This document shows positions 24,083 through 33,090 of a DNA stretch of 40,451 nt, piece by piece. The translations under genes were made by a program, and so were the position numbers. The first letter of the stretch is position 1, and each line of letters begins with the position of its first letter. This DNA is from an uncultured Eubacteriales bacterium. Lineage in GTDB: Bacteria > Bacillota > Clostridia > Christensenellales > Aristaeellaceae. The stretch lies in assembly GCA_902790525.1 (NCBI GenBank), contig CADASI010000023.1, forward strand, positions 1 to 40,451. The letters are read 5' to 3'. Under the pieces are notes generated by a model, which had not been told where the DNA came from, did not search any database, and was given only the letters and a program-made list of their open reading frames with translations.

Positions 24083-25771
24083 TCAGCGGCCGAACTGCAC
24101 GTCGTTGTTGCCGGAATCAGTGGTCCACATCTCCAGCATGTTGATGGGATCGTTGAAGTCGGCGAGCCAGCCGTTGCGGGCTACGTCGTAGTTGCCGGCC
24201 TTGCGGTCGTTCAGGAACACGTTCCAGTCGCAGGTGCGGATGGTCATGTTGATGCCCACGGCCGCCAGGTCCTGCTGCATGCACTCGGCGATGGCGATGT
24301 GGGCGGAGGACTCGTTGGTCAGGTACTCGAAGGAGATGGGGGTGTTGGCGGACAGCATGCCGTTGTCGTCGAACTCAAAGCCCGCTTCCTTCAGCAGCTC
24401 GATGGCGCCGTCCACGTCGACCTCGAAGTCGTAGTAGCCGGCCAGCGCCTCGCCGTCGGCGGTCTCGGCGGTCACGGGATAGGTGTAGGCGTCGTCGTTG
24501 ACCTTGAACACGCCGCCGTTGCCGTCGGCCATGCCCTCGGGGATGAAGGCGTTGGCGGGCTTCTGCTCGCACTGGCCCACGGTCTCGATGATGTACTCGC
24601 GGTCGATCAGCTTGGAGATGCCCTTGCGCATCGCGGCGGCCTGCTCCACGGTCATGCCGTCAAACAGCTTGGACTTGATGTTGAAGTTCATATAGTAGGT
24701 GCCCAGGTTGTCGATGATGTGGAACTCGGGATCGTCCTTGAGGGTCTGGATCTCGTCGGTGGGCACGGAGTCGATGAAGTCCACGTCGCCGGCCTGATAG
24801 GCGGCATAGATGGCGGTGTCGTCGGCGGAGAGCATGAACTCCAGCTTCTCCAGCTTCACGTTGTCGGCATCCCAGTAGTTGGGGTTCTTGGTGTAGACCA
24901 TGGACTCGTTGTGGGTCCACTCGGTCAGCACATAGGGGCCGCAGCCCACAAAGCCGGCCTCGTTGGCCCAGGCGCCGGGGTTGTTCTCCCAGTCCTCAGC
25001 GGACTCGACGGCGGCCTGCTGCACGGCGTAGAAGGCGGGGAAGGCCATCAGGTCCAGCATGTAGGCGCAGGGCGCTTCCAGCTCGACGGTCAGGGTCTTG
25101 CCATCCTCGGAGGCGGTCACGGCCAGGTCCTCGGGATAGCCCTTAATGCCGTTGAACATATAGCTGTAGTCCGCGGCGGTCGCGGGATTGGCGGCGCGCT
25201 TCCAGCTGTACTCGAAGTCCTTGGCGGTCAGCTCGCTGCCGTCGGACCACTTCAGGCCTTCGCGCATGGTGAAGGTGTAGGTCAGGCCGTCCTCGCTCAT
25301 CTCATAGCCGGTGGCGAAGTCGGGCTGGAGCTGACCCTCGGCGTTGTAGGTATACAGGCCGCCGAAGTTCACGATGGCCAGGCAGGCGCCGTCCACGGAG
25401 CTGTTCAGCGCGGGATCGAGGTGATCCGGCTCGGACGCCAGGTTCAGGCGCAGGGTGTCGGAGCCCTCCACGGTCGCGTACTGGAAGTACTTGAAGCCGA
25501 ACAGGTTGGCGTAGACGCCTTCCACGGTGGAGCGCTGCATGTACAGGTCGTTGTAGTGATAGATCGGCACGATCGCGCCGGTGTCCATCAGGATGTCCTC
25601 GGCCTGGTGCATCTTGGCTTCGCGGGCGACGAAGTCGGTCTCGGACTTGATGTCCGCGATCAGCGCATCGTATTCGGTCCAGTCAGGCTCGGAGCCCTTG
25701 TCCGCCATCGCGGGGATGGCGCAGGCCAGGAGCATCAGCGCGGCCAGCAGGATCGCAAGCAGCTTTTTCAT
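24083..25771 (-). CDS. oppA: Oligopeptide-binding protein, apparently circularly permuted
   Basis: 562 residues, solute-binding family 5. After the signal peptide (1-23) comes a segment (about 30-102; EYDALIADIKSETD, AEDILMDTGAIVPIYHYNDLYMQ, FGFKYFQYATVE) that in this family normally forms the extreme C-terminus. The usual N-terminus (SDTLRLNLASEPDHLDPALNSS) begins only at about 104. The protein then stops at DSGNNDVQFGR, exactly where the usual C-terminal segment should begin. Total length is normal. The termini of this fold both lie in domain I, so such a protein could fold. The motif LLAC at 14-17 might be a lipobox. Start follows TTAGGAGG. It is the last gene of the opp operon, followed by a strong terminator. 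Confidence 0.88.
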   Translation of the reverse strand: MKKLLAILLAALMLLACAIPAMADKGSEPDWTEYDALIADIKSETDFVAREAKMHQAEDILMDTGAIVPIYHYNDLYMQRSTVEGVYANLFGFKYFQYATVEGSDTLRLNLASEPDHLDPALNSSVDGACLAIVNFGGLYTYNAEGQLQPDFATGYEMSEDGLTYTFTMREGLKWSDGSELTAKDFEYSWKRAANPATAADYSYMFNGIKGYPEDLAVTASEDGKTLTVELEAPCAYMLDLMAFPAFYAVQQAAVESAEDWENNPGAWANEAGFVGCGPYVLTEWTHNESMVYTKNPNYWDADNVKLEKLEFMLSADDTAIYAAYQAGDVDFIDSVPTDEIQTLKDDPEFHIIDNLGTYYMNFNIKSKLFDGMTVEQAAAMRKGISKLIDREYIIETVGQCEQKPANAFIPEGMADGNGGVFKVNDDAYTYPVTAETADGEALAGYYDFEVDVDGAIELLKEAGFEFDDNGMLSANTPISFEYLTNESSAHIAIAECMQQDLAAVGINMTIRTCDWNVFLNDRKAGNYDVARNGWLADFNDPINMLEMWTTDSGNNDVQFGR

Positions 25772-25855
25772 GGGTCGTTCCTCCTAAGAAAGATGTATTA
25801 TCTGAAACGGCGCGGGGCCGTTAGAGATTCGGGGAGTGGGGCGGACGCAGGGGTT

Positions 25856-25935
25856 CCGGACGCCCCGTGGGACGTCCCTACGGCGGCGTGCGTATGTTGG
25901 CGGGGTTCCCGGACGCCCCATGGGGCGTCCCTACG
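25856..25935. repeat. Two tandem palindromes between oppF and oppA
   Basis: CGGACGCCCCGTGGGACGTCCC (about 25857-25878) and CGGACGCCCCATGGGGCGTCCC (about 25910-25931) are both followed by TACG. Their starts are 53 bases apart. Each is self-complementary (GGACGCCCC / GGGGCGTCC). They fill much of the gap 25772-25944. The ends resemble the TAGGGGCGG palindromes at 31823 and 40247. Confidence 0.7.
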
Positions 25936-25944
25936 AAGATTCGG

Positions 25945-26913
25945 TCAGATGTGCGGGTTCCAGCAGGCGATGCTGTGGTTCGGGGCGATCTCCGCAAGCG
26001 GGGGGCGCTCCTGGGCGCAGCGCTCGGTGGCGTAGCGGCAGCGGGTGCGGAACGCGCAGCCGGAGGGGGTGTTCAGCGGGCTGGGCACGTCGCCCTCCAG
26101 CGGAATGCGCTTGCGCGCGCGGGCGGTGTTGGGGTCGGGGATCGGTATGGCGGAGATCAGCGACTGGGTGTAGGGGTGCGCCGGGTGGGTGATGATCTCA
26201 TCCGAATCGCCGGTCTCCACGATGCGGCCCAGGTACATCACCGCGATGCGCTGGGAGATGTGCTGCACCACCAGCAGGTCGTGGGCGATGAACAGGTACG
26301 CGATGCCCAGCTTCTTCTGCAGATCCTCGAAGGTGTTGATGACCTGCGCCTGTATGGACACGTCCAGGGCGGACACGGGCTCGTCGCACACGATGAACCG
26401 CGGGTTCACGGCCAGGGCGCGGGCGATGCCGATGCGCTGGCGCTGGCCGCCGGAAAACTCGTGGGCGTAGCGGCGGGCGTGGTCGGAGTTGAGGCCCACC
26501 AGGTTCAATAGCTCCGTGATGCGCTCGGCGCGCTCGGCCTTCGACTGGTAGAGCTGGTGGATGTCCAGCGGCTCGCCCACGATGTCCGACACGGTCATGC
26601 GGGGGTTCAGCGACGAATAGGGGTCCTGGAACACGATCTGCATCTTCTGGCGGAACTGGTGCACGTTCTGGGGCGTGATCCGGGTGCCGTCGTAGATGAT
26701 CTCACCGGCGGTAGGCCTGTACAGGTGCAGTATGGTGCGGCCTACGGTGGTCTTGCCGCAGCCCGATTCGCCCACCAGGCCCAGGGTCTCGCCGGGCTTG
26801 ATGGCAAAGGACACGTCGTCCACGGCCTTCAGGGGCCGGATGCCGAACCAGCCGGTGCGGATCGGGAAGTACTGCTTCAGGTTTTTGACCTCGAGGAGGT
26901 ATTCGCTGCTCAT
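25945..26913 (-). CDS. oppF: Oligopeptide ABC transporter ATPase OppF
   Basis: 322 residues. Walker [10 protein letters not shown] (48-56), Q-loop [15 protein letters not shown], signature [15 protein letters not shown], Walker [15 protein letters not shown], switch His IAHDLLVV. The C-terminal oligopeptide-family extension has the Cys pattern [11 protein letters not shown]. The ATG overlaps the oppD stop by four bases (ATGA). It forms the ATPase heterodimer with OppD on the cytoplasmic face of OppBC. Confidence 0.95.
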   Translation of the reverse strand: MSSEYLLEVKNLKQYFPIRTGWFGIRPLKAVDDVSFAIKPGETLGLVGESGCGKTTVGRTILHLYRPTAGEIIYDGTRITPQNVHQFRQKMQIVFQDPYSSLNPRMTVSDIVGEPLDIHQLYQSKAERAERITELLNLVGLNSDHARRYAHEFSGGQRQRIGIARALAVNPRFIVCDEPVSALDVSIQAQVINTFEDLQKKLGIAYLFIAHDLLVVQHISQRIAVMYLGRIVETGDSDEIITHPAHPYTQSLISAIPIPDPNTARARKRIPLEGDVPSPLNTPSGCAFRTRCRYATERCAQERPPLAEIAPNHSIACWNPHI

Positions 26914-27914
26914 TTGGCAATGCCTCCCTTCGCTTCTTCATAGACCTGCTTGACGTTCATCCAGCAGGACGCCTTGTGGCAGTCGTTGATGTCCAGCTCC
27001 TCCGGCAGCTCGCTTAAGCATATCTTCATGCAGTTGTCGCAGCGGGAGGCGAAGGCGCAGCCCTTGGGCATGTTGGTCAGGTCCACCGGGGAGCCGGAGA
27101 TCGGGATCAGCCGGGCGTGGTTGGTATCCAGCCGCGGGATGGACCTCAGAAGCCCCTTGGTGTACTCGTGGCGGGGGTTGTAGAAGATCTCGTCGGCGGT
27201 GCCGCGCTCGCAGATGCGGCCGGCGTACATCACGATGATCTCGTCGCACATGTCCGCGATGACGCCCAGATCGTGGGTGATCATGATGATGGCCATGCCC
27301 AGCTTCTTTTGAAGCTCCTGCATGAGCTCCAATATCTGGGCCTGTATGGTCACGTCCAGGGCGGTGGTGGGCTCGTCGGCGATGAGGATGTCGGGCTCGC
27401 AGCACAGTGCCATGGCGATCATGATGCGCTGGCGCATGCCGCCGGACAGCTCGAAGGGGTACTGCTTCAAGCGCTGCTCCGGGGAGTTCACGCCCACCAG
27501 CTTGAGCATCTCCAGCGCCCGCTCGTCGGCCTGGGCGCGGTTGCGGTCGGTGTGCAGCATGATGGCCTCGCGAAGCTGGTTGCCGATGGTGTACACCGGA
27601 TTGAGGCTCGTCATGGGGTCCTGGAAGATGATGGACACCCGCTTGCCGCGGAACTCGCGCATCTGCTTTTTGGAATACTGCACGATGTCCTCGCCGTTGA
27701 ACAGTATCTGTCCGCCGGTGATGCGGCCCGGCTCCACCAGTATGCGCATGATGGAGTAGGCGGTGACCGACTTGCCGGAGCCGGACTCGCCCACGATGCC
27801 CAGCACGCGGCCCTTGTCCAGGTTGAAGGAAATGCCGTTGACGGCGCGCACCTCGCCAGAATCGACCTTGAAGGACGTACACAGGTTCTTGACCTGCAAA
27901 AGCGGTTCGTTCAT
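26910..27914 (-). CDS. oppD: Oligopeptide ABC transporter ATPase OppD
   Basis: 334 residues. Walker A GESGSGKS (42-49), Q-loop [16 protein letters not shown], signature [15 protein letters not shown], Walker [15 protein letters not shown], switch His in [11 protein letters not shown]. The C-terminal region is rich in Cys ([15 protein letters not shown], then two more), the type of cluster that in some DppD/OppD proteins binds an iron-sulfur cluster. Start six bases after the oppC stop, within one operon. Confidence 0.95.
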   Translation of the reverse strand: MNEPLLQVKNLCTSFKVDSGEVRAVNGISFNLDKGRVLGIVGESGSGKSVTAYSIMRILVEPGRITGGQILFNGEDIVQYSKKQMREFRGKRVSIIFQDPMTSLNPVYTIGNQLREAIMLHTDRNRAQADERALEMLKLVGVNSPEQRLKQYPFELSGGMRQRIMIAMALCCEPDILIADEPTTALDVTIQAQILELMQELQKKLGMAIIMITHDLGVIADMCDEIIVMYAGRICERGTADEIFYNPRHEYTKGLLRSIPRLDTNHARLIPISGSPVDLTNMPKGCAFASRCDNCMKICLSELPEELDINDCHKASCWMNVKQVYEEAKGGIAK

Positions 27915-27920
27915 CCTGAA

Positions 27921-28997
27921 TTACCTCCTCAGCTTGGGGTCGAAGGCGTCGCGCAGGCCGTCGCCCAGCAGGTTGAAGCTCAGCACGATCAGGCAGATGA
28001 TGATCGCGGGGAAGACCATCTTGTAGGGGTAGCTCTGCATGCCGCCGCGGGCCGCATTGGCCAGCGAACCCAGGGACGGCATCGGCGCCTGCACGCCCAG
28101 GCCGATGAAGGAGAGGAAGCTCTCGGTGAATATGGCCGAGGGGATCTGGAGCGCCACGGAGATGAATATGACGGACATGCAGTTGGGCAGTATGTGCCGC
28201 CGGATGATGCGGCCTGACTTCGCGCCCAGGGCGCGGGCGGCCAGCACATATTCATTGGTTTTGATGGAAAGTATCTGGCCGCGCACCAGGCGCGCCATGC
28301 CCACCCAGTACAGTACGCCGAACACGATGAACAGCGAGATCATGTTGTTGCCCACCCGGGCGAGTATGGTGCCCTGCAGCGCGGAGCCGAGGATCTGGTT
28401 CAGCACCACCGACAAAAGCACCACCATCAGCGTGTCGGGCAGGGAGTAGATGATGTCCACGATGCGCATCATCACCATGTCCACCTTGCCGCCGAAGTAG
28501 CCGGAGATGGAGCCGTACAGAAGGCCGATCACCAATACGATCAGGCTCGCGAACAGCCCGACCGCCAGCGACACCCGCGCCCCGTAGAGCACGCGGATGA
28601 AGTAGTCGCGGCACAATTCGTCGGTGCCGAAGAGGTGCGGGAATATCTTCTGCCCCTCCTCGATGGCCTTCATCTCGTTCTTGGAGTAGGTCATCGGGGC
28701 CAGGTTCTTGGCGGTCTTGTCGCGCTTGCCGTTGACGGTGATCATCTGCTCGTAGCTGTACGGGTAGAACATCGGCACCACGACGATGGTCAACACCAGG
28801 CAGAACAGCACGATCAGGCTCATCATCGCCAGGGGGTTCTTCCGCAGCTTGCGCATGCCGTCGCGGAAGAAGGTGGTGGACTCGCGCATGGTCTCGTGCT
28901 GGGCCTTTTCGTCCTCCGAGGCCATCTCAAACTTGCTCAGATCCAGCTGGAGACTGAGGAGCTGCTTGCGGGGCAGCTTGTCCGTGTTGTAATTCAT
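27921..28997 (-). CDS. oppC: Oligopeptide ABC transporter permease OppC
   Basis: 358 residues. Start ATG 28997 is chosen because GAGGAGG lies eight bases upstream; an ATG seven codons earlier overlaps the oppB stop and lacks such a site. A cytoplasmic N-terminus of about 65 residues precedes the first span (about 69-93). Then comes a loop containing FPHLFGTDELCRDYFIRVLYGARVSL, the usual OppC entry (GTDxxGRD variant). The EAA loop AARALGAKSGRIIRRHILPN is visible before the last spans. It ends with GDGLRDAFDPKLRR, the typical family ending. Confidence 0.94.
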   Translation of the reverse strand: MNYNTDKLPRKQLLSLQLDLSKFEMASEDEKAQHETMRESTTFFRDGMRKLRKNPLAMMSLIVLFCLVLTIVVVPMFYPYSYEQMITVNGKRDKTAKNLAPMTYSKNEMKAIEEGQKIFPHLFGTDELCRDYFIRVLYGARVSLAVGLFASLIVLVIGLLYGSISGYFGGKVDMVMMRIVDIIYSLPDTLMVVLLSVVLNQILGSALQGTILARVGNNMISLFIVFGVLYWVGMARLVRGQILSIKTNEYVLAARALGAKSGRIIRRHILPNCMSVIFISVALQIPSAIFTESFLSFIGLGVQAPMPSLGSLANAARGGMQSYPYKMVFPAIIICLIVLSFNLLGDGLRDAFDPKLRR

Positions 28998-29010
28998 CTG
29001 CGCATCCTCC

Positions 29011-29922
29011 TCAGTCAAAGGTAATCTTGGGATCGATCAGCTTGTACACCAGGTCGCTGATCAGCGTGGCGATGACCATCAATACCGCCAGGAAGATCGT
29101 GGTGGCCATGATCATCGGGTAGTCCTGATTGTTGATGGAGCGCACGAACTCGGTGCCCAGGCCGCCGATGGTGAACACGGTCTCGATGACCATGGAGCCG
29201 GTCAGTATGCCCGCGATCATCGGGCCCACGTAGGTGACCACCGGGATCAGCGCGTTGCGAAGCGCGTGCTTGAAGATCACAAAGCCCTCCCGGACGCCCT
29301 TGGCCCGCGCGGTGCGGATGTAATCCTGCCCCAGCACGTCCAGCATCGAGGACTTCGTGAGGCGCGTGATGTAGCTCATCGGGTAGAGCATCAGCGAGAT
29401 CACCGGCAGCACGTAGTTGGGATTCTCCGTGGAGAACACGCCCACCCACTTGAGCTGCAGCGCGAACACCAACAGCAGTATCGTCGCCAGTATGAAGCTC
29501 GGCACCGACACGAACAGCGTGGTCAGGAATATGATCAGCCGGTCCGGCCAGCGGTTTCGGCAAAGCGCCGCCGTCGAGCCCAGCACGAGCCCCAGCACGA
29601 TGGCGCAGGCCGCCGCCATGCCGCCCAGCTTGGCCGACACGGAGAACTTCTCCCGGATGATCTGGGAGATGTCGCGCCCCGTCTTCAGCGAGATGCCGAA
29701 GTCCCCGTGGGCCAGGTTTTTCAGGTAGATCAGGTACTGCTGCCCCACCGGCTTGTCCAGATTGAAGCGCGCCTCCAGCGCGGCCTGCACCGCGGGGTCC
29801 GGGGCCTTTTCCTTGGAAAACGGCCCGCCGGGGATGGCGTTCATCGCAAAGAAGGTGACCGCGGATATGATAAACACGGTCACGATGGCCAACAGCACCC
29901 GCTTAATCGTGTACTTTAACAT
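29011..29922 (-). CDS. oppB: Oligopeptide ABC transporter permease OppB
   Basis: 303 residues. The first span begins at residue 7 (IKRVLLAIVTVFIISAVTFFAM). The EAA-type loop is RTARAKGVREGFVIFKHALRNALIP. It ends LVYKLIDPKITFD, typical of OppB (DPR..Y variants). Start ATG 29922 follows AAAGGTTG; the longer open frame to 29970 crosses the 5' leader hairpin and is rejected. First gene of the oppBCDF-A operon, with a clear promoter, an operator-like palindrome and a leader stem-loop. Confidence 0.94.
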   Translation of the reverse strand: MLKYTIKRVLLAIVTVFIISAVTFFAMNAIPGGPFSKEKAPDPAVQAALEARFNLDKPVGQQYLIYLKNLAHGDFGISLKTGRDISQIIREKFSVSAKLGGMAAACAIVLGLVLGSTAALCRNRWPDRLIIFLTTLFVSVPSFILATILLLVFALQLKWVGVFSTENPNYVLPVISLMLYPMSYITRLTKSSMLDVLGQDYIRTARAKGVREGFVIFKHALRNALIPVVTYVGPMIAGILTGSMVIETVFTIGGLGTEFVRSINNQDYPMIMATTIFLAVLMVIATLISDLVYKLIDPKITFD

Positions 29923-29940
29923 CGGGAAACAACCTTTCTT

Positions 29941-29962
29941 TTGCCGGTCGTGCAACCGGCAA
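29941..29962 (-). promoter_or_regulatory. Leader stem-loop of the opp operon
   Basis: TTGCCGGT pairs perfectly with ACCGGCAA around a six-base loop. It lies in the transcript leader, 18 bases before the oppB start and directly before the ribosome site. It may influence translation or mRNA stability. Confidence 0.55.
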
Positions 29963-29976
29963 TCATCCATTCCATA

Positions 29977-30005
29977 ATTATAGCACCCGTTTCACGGGTT
30001 CGCAA
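29977..30005 (-). promoter_or_regulatory. Promoter of the opp operon with embedded palindrome
   Basis: TTGCGA, 17-base spacer, TATAAT with extended TGC. The spacer itself contains the perfect palindrome ACCCGT-gaa-ACGGGT (29985-29999), a likely operator. An A/T-rich stretch with TGCAT..ATGCA ends (about 30026-30050) lies upstream. Confidence 0.75.
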
Positions 30006-30137
30006 CAAAAACCCCTGACTTTGTGCATGAAATTATTGTAAATTATGCAATTTAGCCATATTTTGACGGGAAAGTTGGGCATTATGCAGGAGTTGTTTGT
30101 TGAAAATGTCGAAAAGGGGACCGAAAGCATCGGGGGA

Positions 30138-31667
30138 TTATCCCCAATACTTCCGGTCCAGCGCCCGGTACTGCACGGCCTCGGCGATCTGTTCTTCGCC
30201 GATGAGGTCGAAGCCGTCCAGATCGGCGATGGTGCGGGCCACCTTGAGGATGCGGGTATAGGCGCGGTTGGACAGCCTGAGCGTCTCCGTGGACTGCAAC
30301 AGCAGCGCCTGCGCGTCGGGGGTCATCGTACAGGCCCGGGCCAGCGTGCGGGCGTTCAATTCGGCGTTTGAGTGGATGCCGATGTCCTTATAGCGCGCAA
30401 GCTGCACCTGCCGCGCGGCCTCCACCCGGGCGCGGATGTGGGCGCTGTCCTCAGAAAGCCCGGTGTCCGACAGGTTCTCCGCGGGGATGGACTCCACCTC
30501 GATGTGCATGTCGATGCGGTCCAGCAGCGGGCCGGAGACGCGGTTTAAGTACCGCCTGATCTCGTTGGGCGTGCAGCGGCACTGCTGGGTGCGGCTGCCC
30601 AGGTGGCCGCAGGGACAGGGGTTCATGGAGCACACCAGTATGAAGCGGGAGGGGTAGGTGGACTGGGCGTTGACGCGCGTGATGGTGACGAAGCCGTCCT
30701 CCATGGGCTGGCGAAGCGCCTCGAGAACGTCGCGCCTGTATTCCGGCAGCTCGTCCAAAAACAGCACGCCGTTGTGGGCCTTGGAGATCTCCCCCGGCAG
30801 CGCGTTGGGGCCGCCGCCCACGAGGCTCGCGTGGCTGGCGGTGTGGTGGGGCGAGCGGAAAGGGCGCTCGGTCAGCAGCCCCGTGGGCGGCACGATGCCC
30901 GCCACGGAGTGGATGCGCGTGGTCTCCAGCGCCTCCTCGAAGGTCATGTCCGGCAGTATGGTGGGCATGCAGCGGGCCATCAGCGTCTTGCCGGAGCCCG
31001 GCGGGCCGATCAGCAGCACGTTGTGGCCGCCCCCGGCGGCGATCTCCAGCGCGCGCTTGGCCTTGTGCTGGCCTTTGACGTAGCGGAAGTCCTCGGCGTA
31101 GTGCCGCTCGTTGATCAGCTGGCGGTAGGACGCGGGCTTCACCGGTTCGATGGGCAGCTCCCCGGTCAGGTGCCGCGCGGCGGCGTGGAGGGTGCTCACG
31201 GGGTAGATCTCGATGCCGTCCACGCAGCGGATCTCGTTGGCGTTGGCCTCCGGCACCATGATGCGCTTCACGCCCCGCTCCACGGCGGAGATGGTCATGG
31301 GCAGCACGCCGCGCACCGGGCGCACGGTGCCGTCCAGCGAGAGCTCGCCGAACACGCAGACGTCGCGGGCGGCGTCGGGCGGGAGGATGCCCATGCAGGT
31401 CAGTATGCCCAGCGCGATGGGCAGGTCGTAGGCGGGGCCCTCCTTCTTCTGGTCCGCGGGGGCCAGGTTGACCGTCAGCCGATCGCCGGGAAAGTAGAAG
31501 CCGCTGTTCTTGAGCGCCGCCCGCACGCGCTCGCGGCTCTCCTTCACCGAGGCGTCCGGCAGGCCCACGACCTCGAAAAGCGGCATGCCCCGGGCCAGGT
31601 TGACCTCCACGGTCACCTGGTAGCCCTCGATGCCGGATAGTCCGCAGCTTTCGATGAATGCAAGCAT
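30138..31667 (-). CDS. comM: ComM/YifB-type Mg-chelatase-like AAA+ ATPase
   Basis: 509 residues, full length. The N-terminal ChlI-like domain (about 1-170; LFEVVGLPDASVKESRERVRAA, DLPIALG, GELSLDG) precedes an AAA+ core with Walker A GPPGSGKTLMA, Walker B GVLFLDELPEY and the Cys-rich segment NPCPCGHLGSRTQQCRC. A C-terminal Mg_chelatase_C domain has LSNRAYTRILKVARTIADL. In Gram-negative bacteria ComM helps branch migration during natural transformation; the role in Firmicutes is less clear. AAGGAGAG precedes the ATG. It stands alone, divergent from gpsA. Confidence 0.93.
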   Translation of the reverse strand: MLAFIESCGLSGIEGYQVTVEVNLARGMPLFEVVGLPDASVKESRERVRAALKNSGFYFPGDRLTVNLAPADQKKEGPAYDLPIALGILTCMGILPPDAARDVCVFGELSLDGTVRPVRGVLPMTISAVERGVKRIMVPEANANEIRCVDGIEIYPVSTLHAAARHLTGELPIEPVKPASYRQLINERHYAEDFRYVKGQHKAKRALEIAAGGGHNVLLIGPPGSGKTLMARCMPTILPDMTFEEALETTRIHSVAGIVPPTGLLTERPFRSPHHTASHASLVGGGPNALPGEISKAHNGVLFLDELPEYRRDVLEALRQPMEDGFVTITRVNAQSTYPSRFILVCSMNPCPCGHLGSRTQQCRCTPNEIRRYLNRVSGPLLDRIDMHIEVESIPAENLSDTGLSEDSAHIRARVEAARQVQLARYKDIGIHSNAELNARTLARACTMTPDAQALLLQSTETLRLSNRAYTRILKVARTIADLDGFDLIGEEQIAEAVQYRALDRKYWG

Positions 31668-31719
31668 GTCTCTCTCCTTCGCCGGATGCGGCTGGTTGAT
31701 GGGGGTGGGGGATGAGTTT

Positions 31720-31748
31720 ATTATAGCATTTTTTTAGAAATAAGTGAA
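31720..31748 (-). promoter_or_regulatory. Promoter of the comM-like gene
   Basis: TTCACT, 17-base spacer with an A-run, TATAAT with extended TGC on the minus strand. The -35 touches the outer end of the GGGAACA/GGGAATA repeat element. The leader before the ATG is about 45 bases. Confidence 0.55.
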
Positions 31749-32000
31749 TAGGGAATAGGGAATAACCGGGGAGGGAACAGGGAACAGGGAACAGGGAATA
31801 GGGAACAGGAATAGCTGAGCCACCGTAGGGGCGGCGATGCGCCGCCCGCCCGAACGGGACCGTGGATTCGCATTGGGCGGGCGCCGAATCGGCGCCCCTA
31901 CGGGGATCGCGATCCCAACGCGGCAGCGGCCATTCCTGTTCCCTGTTCCCTGTTCCCTGTTCCCTCCCCGCTATTCCTATTGCCTATTCCCTATTGCCTG
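31746..32000. repeat. GGGAACA/GGGAATA heptad inverted-repeat element with nested palindrome
   Basis: This fills most of the divergent gap 31668-32099. The left arm (31746-31813) is period-7 GGGAATA and GGGAACA units with several consecutive GGG runs. The right arm (31931-32000) is TTCCCTG and TTCCCTA units in inverted order. An 82-bp GC-rich palindrome (31823-31904) sits between the arms. No gene was seen in the gap. Confidence 0.85.
31823..31904. repeat. REP-like GC-rich palindrome, copy 1
   Basis: The outer arms, CGTAGGGGCGGCGATGCGCC and its near complement, are about 28 bases each and face each other across a variable centre. The same arms with a different centre occur at 40247-40328. Confidence 0.8.
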
Positions 32001-32035
32001 TCTCTCTATTTCTCCCCACATTATCGCCTGCAACC

Positions 32036-32064
32036 TATCAATCTTTAAAAAACTGTGCTATAAT
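32036..32064 (+). promoter_or_regulatory. Promoter of the gpsA-trmD operon
   Basis: TATAAT with a good extended -10 (TGTGC before it) and a poor -35 (TATCAA) at 17 bases. About 35 bases before the gpsA start. Confidence 0.55.
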
Positions 32065-32099
32065 CAAAATGAAAGATTATCGCCAATGGAGGACTGAGC

Positions 32100-33089
32100 A
32101 TGCGAATCGGAGTGATCGGCGCCGGCACGTGGGGCATGGCGCTGTCGAGGATGCTGTACAATACGGGCAACGCGGTGACGGTGTGGTCGGCGCTGTCCGA
32201 GGAGATCGACCAGCTCTCGCGGGACCGGGTGCAGAAGAACCTGCCCAACATGGTGATCCCCTCGGGCATCGCCTTCACCAAATCCATCGAATCGGCCTGC
32301 GCGGACAAGGACATCTTGCTGTTCGCGGTGCCCTCGGTGTTCGTGCGGTCCACGGCCAAACAGGCCGCGCCGTTCGTGCCGGATCAACAGATCATCGTGG
32401 ACGTGGCCAAGGGGCTGGAGCCCGGCACGCTGATGACCATGTCCGAGGTGATCAACGACGAGATCCCCTCAGCCCGCGTGGTAGCGCTGTCCGGGCCCAC
32501 CCACGCCGAGGAGGTGGCGCAGGACCTGCCCACCACCATCGTGTCCGCCTGCGCCGACCACGACGCCGCGGCGTTCGTGCAGGGCGTATTCATGAACGCC
32601 TGCATGCGGGTATACACCAATACCGACGTCAAGGGCGTGGAGCTGTGCGGCGCGCTGAAGAACATCATCGCGCTGGCGGCGGGCATCTCGGCGGGCATCG
32701 GCTACGGCGACAACGCCAAGGCCGCGCTGATCACCCGGGGGCTGGCGGAGATCGAGCGCCTGGGCGAGAGGATGGGCTGCCGGCGGAGCACGTTTTCGGG
32801 GCTTGCGGGCATGGGCGACCTGATCGTCACCGCCACCAGCCGCCACAGCCGCAACAACCGCTGCGGCATGCTGATCGGCCAGGGCGTGCCGCCCGAGGAG
32901 GCCATCCGGCAGGTGGGCATGGTGGTGGAGGGCGTCAACGCCATCCCCGCGGCCATGACGCTGGCGGAAAAGTACGGCGTGGAGATGCCCATCGTGCGCG
33001 CGGTGGACGCCGTGGTGCACCACGGGGCCGACCCGAAGGACGTGGTGTACGGGCTGATGACCCGCGACCCCAAGACCGAGCACGAGTGA
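32100..33089 (+). CDS. gpsA: NAD(P)H-dependent glycerol-3-phosphate dehydrogenase
   Basis: 329 residues. It makes sn-glycerol 3-phosphate from dihydroxyacetone phosphate for phospholipid synthesis. The Rossmann motif GAGTWGMAL is at residues 8-16. Family signatures are the FAVPS segment, VAKGLEPGT, SGPTHAEEVA, the catalytic Lys region VELCGALKNIIALAAGISAGIGYGDNAKAALITRGLAEI, and GLAGMGDLIVTATSRHSRNN. Start ATG follows TGGAGG seven bases upstream. Its stop is one base before the trmD start, so the two genes are tightly coupled. Confidence 0.95.
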   Translation: MRIGVIGAGTWGMALSRMLYNTGNAVTVWSALSEEIDQLSRDRVQKNLPNMVIPSGIAFTKSIESACADKDILLFAVPSVFVRSTAKQAAPFVPDQQIIVDVAKGLEPGTLMTMSEVINDEIPSARVVALSGPTHAEEVAQDLPTTIVSACADHDAAAFVQGVFMNACMRVYTNTDVKGVELCGALKNIIALAAGISAGIGYGDNAKAALITRGLAEIERLGERMGCRRSTFSGLAGMGDLIVTATSRHSRNNRCGMLIGQGVPPEEAIRQVGMVVEGVNAIPAAMTLAEKYGVEMPIVRAVDAVVHHGADPKDVVYGLMTRDPKTEHE

Positions 33090-33090
33090 T

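Noticed and set aside
30046-30137. Terminator of the comM-like gene
   Set aside because: Only a weak GGGGATAATCCCC hairpin overlapping the stop codon region was seen, without a T-run; not enough to call.
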